From assembly GCA_910588865.1 (NCBI GenBank), contig CAJUSJ010000070.1, positions 1 through 21,351 of the forward strand: DNA of 21,351 nt, read 5' to 3'. Source of the DNA: an uncultured Lachnospiraceae bacterium. GTDB taxonomy: Bacteria; Bacillota; Clostridia; Lachnospirales; Lachnospiraceae. The position numbers were made by a program, and so were the translations under genes. Shown piece by piece: positions 20,031 to 21,351 of this stretch. The notes beneath the pieces were generated by a model. The model was not told the DNA's origin. It was given only the letters and a program-made list of their open reading frames with translations, and made no database searches. Each line of letters starts with the position of its first letter. Positions within the stretch are counted from its first letter, which is position 1.

Positions 20031-20968
20031 ATGGCACCTGTTATCACCAGCCTTGCCATGGGCTCCACAGTGGTGATCGGTCAGCACATAGGGGAACAAA
20101 GCCTAAAGAGGCCGGAAACGCGGCGGGAACCACCATCCTGCTTTTCGCGGCAGTGGAAATCGTCGCGACAGCGCTCCTGGAGCTGCTGGTGGGCCTGTGG
20201 AAGCTGGATGTGGCAGGGGCCGCGCTAGCAACGGTTCTGGTCCAGCTTGTGTCTGTCATACTTTCAGCGGCAATCATCCGAAAGCAGAAGCTTCCGATTT
20301 CCTTTCCTCCGGGCCAGTGCCGGATCTACGCCGGGGAGCTGAAAAAAATCCTGAACATAGGCGTGCCCATCGCTGTGCGGGAAGCCATGGTACAGATCTC
20401 CTTTCTCGTGATCAATTCCATCGTGAACCACATGGGGCTTATGCCCTCAGCAGGCTACGGAATCGCCCAGAAGATCATTTCCTTTATCATGCTGGTGCCG
20501 TCTTCTGTGATGCAGAGCGTGTCCGCTTTTGTGGCGCAGAACATAGGGGCAGGACTAAAGGAGCGGGCGTGGAAAGGATTTCTCACCGCCATGGCCGCTG
20601 GCTACGCTGTGGGCGTAGTCATCTTTGGGGCAGGCTTCTGGGGAGGCAGCGCGTTGTCCTCTGTCTTTACCAGCGACAGGGAGGTCATCGCCCAAAGCGC
20701 CGCTTACCTGAAAGGATTCTCCGCGGATTGCATCCTGACCCGCGTGCTGTTTGGCAGTATCGGCTCCGTAATGATCCAGGGGATTTCTTCCGCCTTCCGC
20801 ATCCGCGTACCGGTCTCCATCTTCATGTCCCGGCTTCCAGATGCTTCTCTGATGCTGGTGGGCATGGCGACGCCTGTGACCACGATTTACGGGATCCTCT
20901 TTTTCGCGGTGTTCCTCGGGAGGCTGAAAAGGCAGGAAGAGCGAAATACCTCTTCCCCATGTCCCTGA
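20031..20968 (+). pseudogene. MATE family efflux transporter, decayed
   Basis: The remains of a multidrug/toxin extrusion transporter. The first part, MAPVITSLAMGSTVVIGQHIGEQ (frame of 20031), continues as KEAGNAAGTTILLFAAVEIVAT only after a shift of frame near 20105-20110. The second frame then runs to 20968 with recognisable MATE segments: DVAGAALATVLVQLVS, LNIGVPIAVREAMVQISFLVINSIVN, GYGIAQKIISFIMLVPSSVMQSVSAFVAQNIGAG and RIRVPVSIFMSRLPDASL. The usual N-terminal two membrane spans are absent. ALLELLVGLWKL appears to jump over a block of the usual first half, and VLFGSIGSVMIQGISSAF lacks about ten residues. Truncation, frameshift and deletions together make it non-functional. Confidence 0.85.
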
Positions 20969-20977
20969 AAGACTTCC

Positions 20978-21001
20978 AGTCGGGCCCTAAAGGGCCTGAC
21001 T
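20978..21001. terminator. Hairpin at the convergent ends of the MATE remnant and ATPase gene
   Basis: AGTCGGGCCC (20978-20987) and GGGCCTGACT (20992-21001) with a TAAA loop. It spans the stop of the minus-strand gene and lies ten bases after the MATE remnant. No proper T run follows in either direction, so activity as a terminator is uncertain. Confidence 0.4.
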
Positions 21002-21351
21002 CTTTATCAAAACCTTTTTTCCCTCAAACGCAAATCCATATTTGCGAATCCGTTCTGACGCAATCCCCCTGGCTTCTAAAGCTGACGCATATTGCTGTTC
21101 TTCAATCTGTCTCAACGCGGCATTCGCGGTATCTTCCAGGGACCTCTCTTCTCCAGAATCCCTGACCTTAAATTCTATGATAATAGCATTATCTGTTTCA
21201 TTTTTCGGCTCCATCATCACATCATATCTTCCAAAGCCACTTTCCCGATTAGATGTAATTACATACCTCTCCGACAATTCCACTGTTAAGCCTAAAACAA
21301 AGCCGTGGTAAAACCGTTCAGGTTCAGATTCCTCTGATGGTTTTCTCCCGC
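20987..21351 (-). CDS. AAA-ATPase-like/PD-(D/E)XK protein, C-terminal part (partial, 5' end outside window)
   Basis: The frame is open to the right edge and reads GRKPSEESEPERFYHGFVLG, then LTVELSERYVITSNRESGFG and RYDVMMEP, closely matching the C-terminal third of the 11681-13378 protein (GKNPSEEEPERFYHGFVLG... TSNRESGFGRYDVMLEP). AIIIEFKVRD carries the ExK of the nuclease-like domain, and the end RIRKYGFAFEGKKVLIKSQ is shared too. Start codon and ATPase domain lie beyond the window, so intactness cannot be judged. Confidence 0.9.
   Translation of the reverse strand, partial: GRKPSEESEPERFYHGFVLGLTVELSERYVITSNRESGFGRYDVMMEPKNETDNAIIIEFKVRDSGEERSLEDTANAALRQIEEQQYASALEARGIASERIRKYGFAFEGKKVLIKSQAL

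Noticed and set aside
20197..21165. A 322-codon plus-strand frame overlapping the MATE remnant
   Set aside because: Its translation is basic, histidine- and arginine-rich and unlike any protein family; the MATE frame over the same DNA shows clear homology.
1..21351. CRISPR arrays, tRNA and rRNA genes
   Set aside because: No regularly spaced direct repeats, cloverleaf-like tRNA segments or conserved rRNA stretches were seen by eye; a dedicated scan was not possible.

Overview
The window looks like chromosomal DNA of a Firmicute of the Lachnospiraceae type (Clostridia). The signs are strong GGAGG-type ribosome binding sites, TTGACA/TATAAT promoters, moderate GC that drops sharply at the left edge, and protein families common in that group (AAA-ATPase/PD-(D/E)XK proteins, LicD, ROK, MATE, a recombinase starting MPRRGENIRKRKDGRW). 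No rRNA, tRNA or CRISPR array was seen.

Layout. (1) 1-2543, minus: a tight run GDPD -> LicD -> small Rossmann-like protein -> radical SAM activase that leaves the window, probably surface-polymer or small-molecule modification. (2) 2585-4379: an AAA-ATPase/nuclease-fold gene with its own promoter and terminator, lying between two 28-bp inverted repeats (25/28 identical). (3) 4455-8422, minus: two unusual fusions, a cytidylyltransferase joined to a Gfo/Idh/MocA oxidoreductase and a CDP-glycerol-glycerophosphotransferase-like enzyme joined to a beta-propeller-like region; together they suggest synthesis of a CDP-polyol-derived surface polymer. (4) 8533-11667: the most interesting part. A TnpB-like protein has lost all three RuvC acidic residues but keeps its zinc ribbon. 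It is followed by a string of hairpins resembling a guide-RNA scaffold. Upstream is a tyrosine recombinase gene flanked by two near-palindromic sites in opposite orientation. A perfect TTGACA-17-TATAAT promoter lies inside that flanked segment and points out through one site into the TnpB-like gene and the polymer genes. (5) 11681-13378, minus: a second AAA-ATPase/PD-(D/E)XK gene. (6) 13631-15862, plus: a ROK regulator and a zinc alcohol dehydrogenase with a clear promoter and a candidate operator. (7) 15867-17856: HxlR regulator and YjbR protein (minus), divergent from two tandem flavodoxin-like reductases (plus). (8) 18079-19951, minus: HtrA-type protease and an unrecognised 113-residue protein. 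(9) 20031-20968, plus: a decayed MATE transporter. (10) 20987-end, minus: the C-terminal part of a third ATPase paralogue.

Working model (inference): the recombinase inverts its own segment, switching a strong promoter toward or away from the TnpB-like gene and the polymer operon. In the orientation shown the promoter is ON. The nuclease-dead TnpB would be co-expressed and, with an RNA made from the hairpin region, could repress another locus or tune this one. This would join phase variation by DNA inversion to RNA-guided repression at a surface-polymer locus. Each piece is visible in the sequence; the link between them is a hypothesis.
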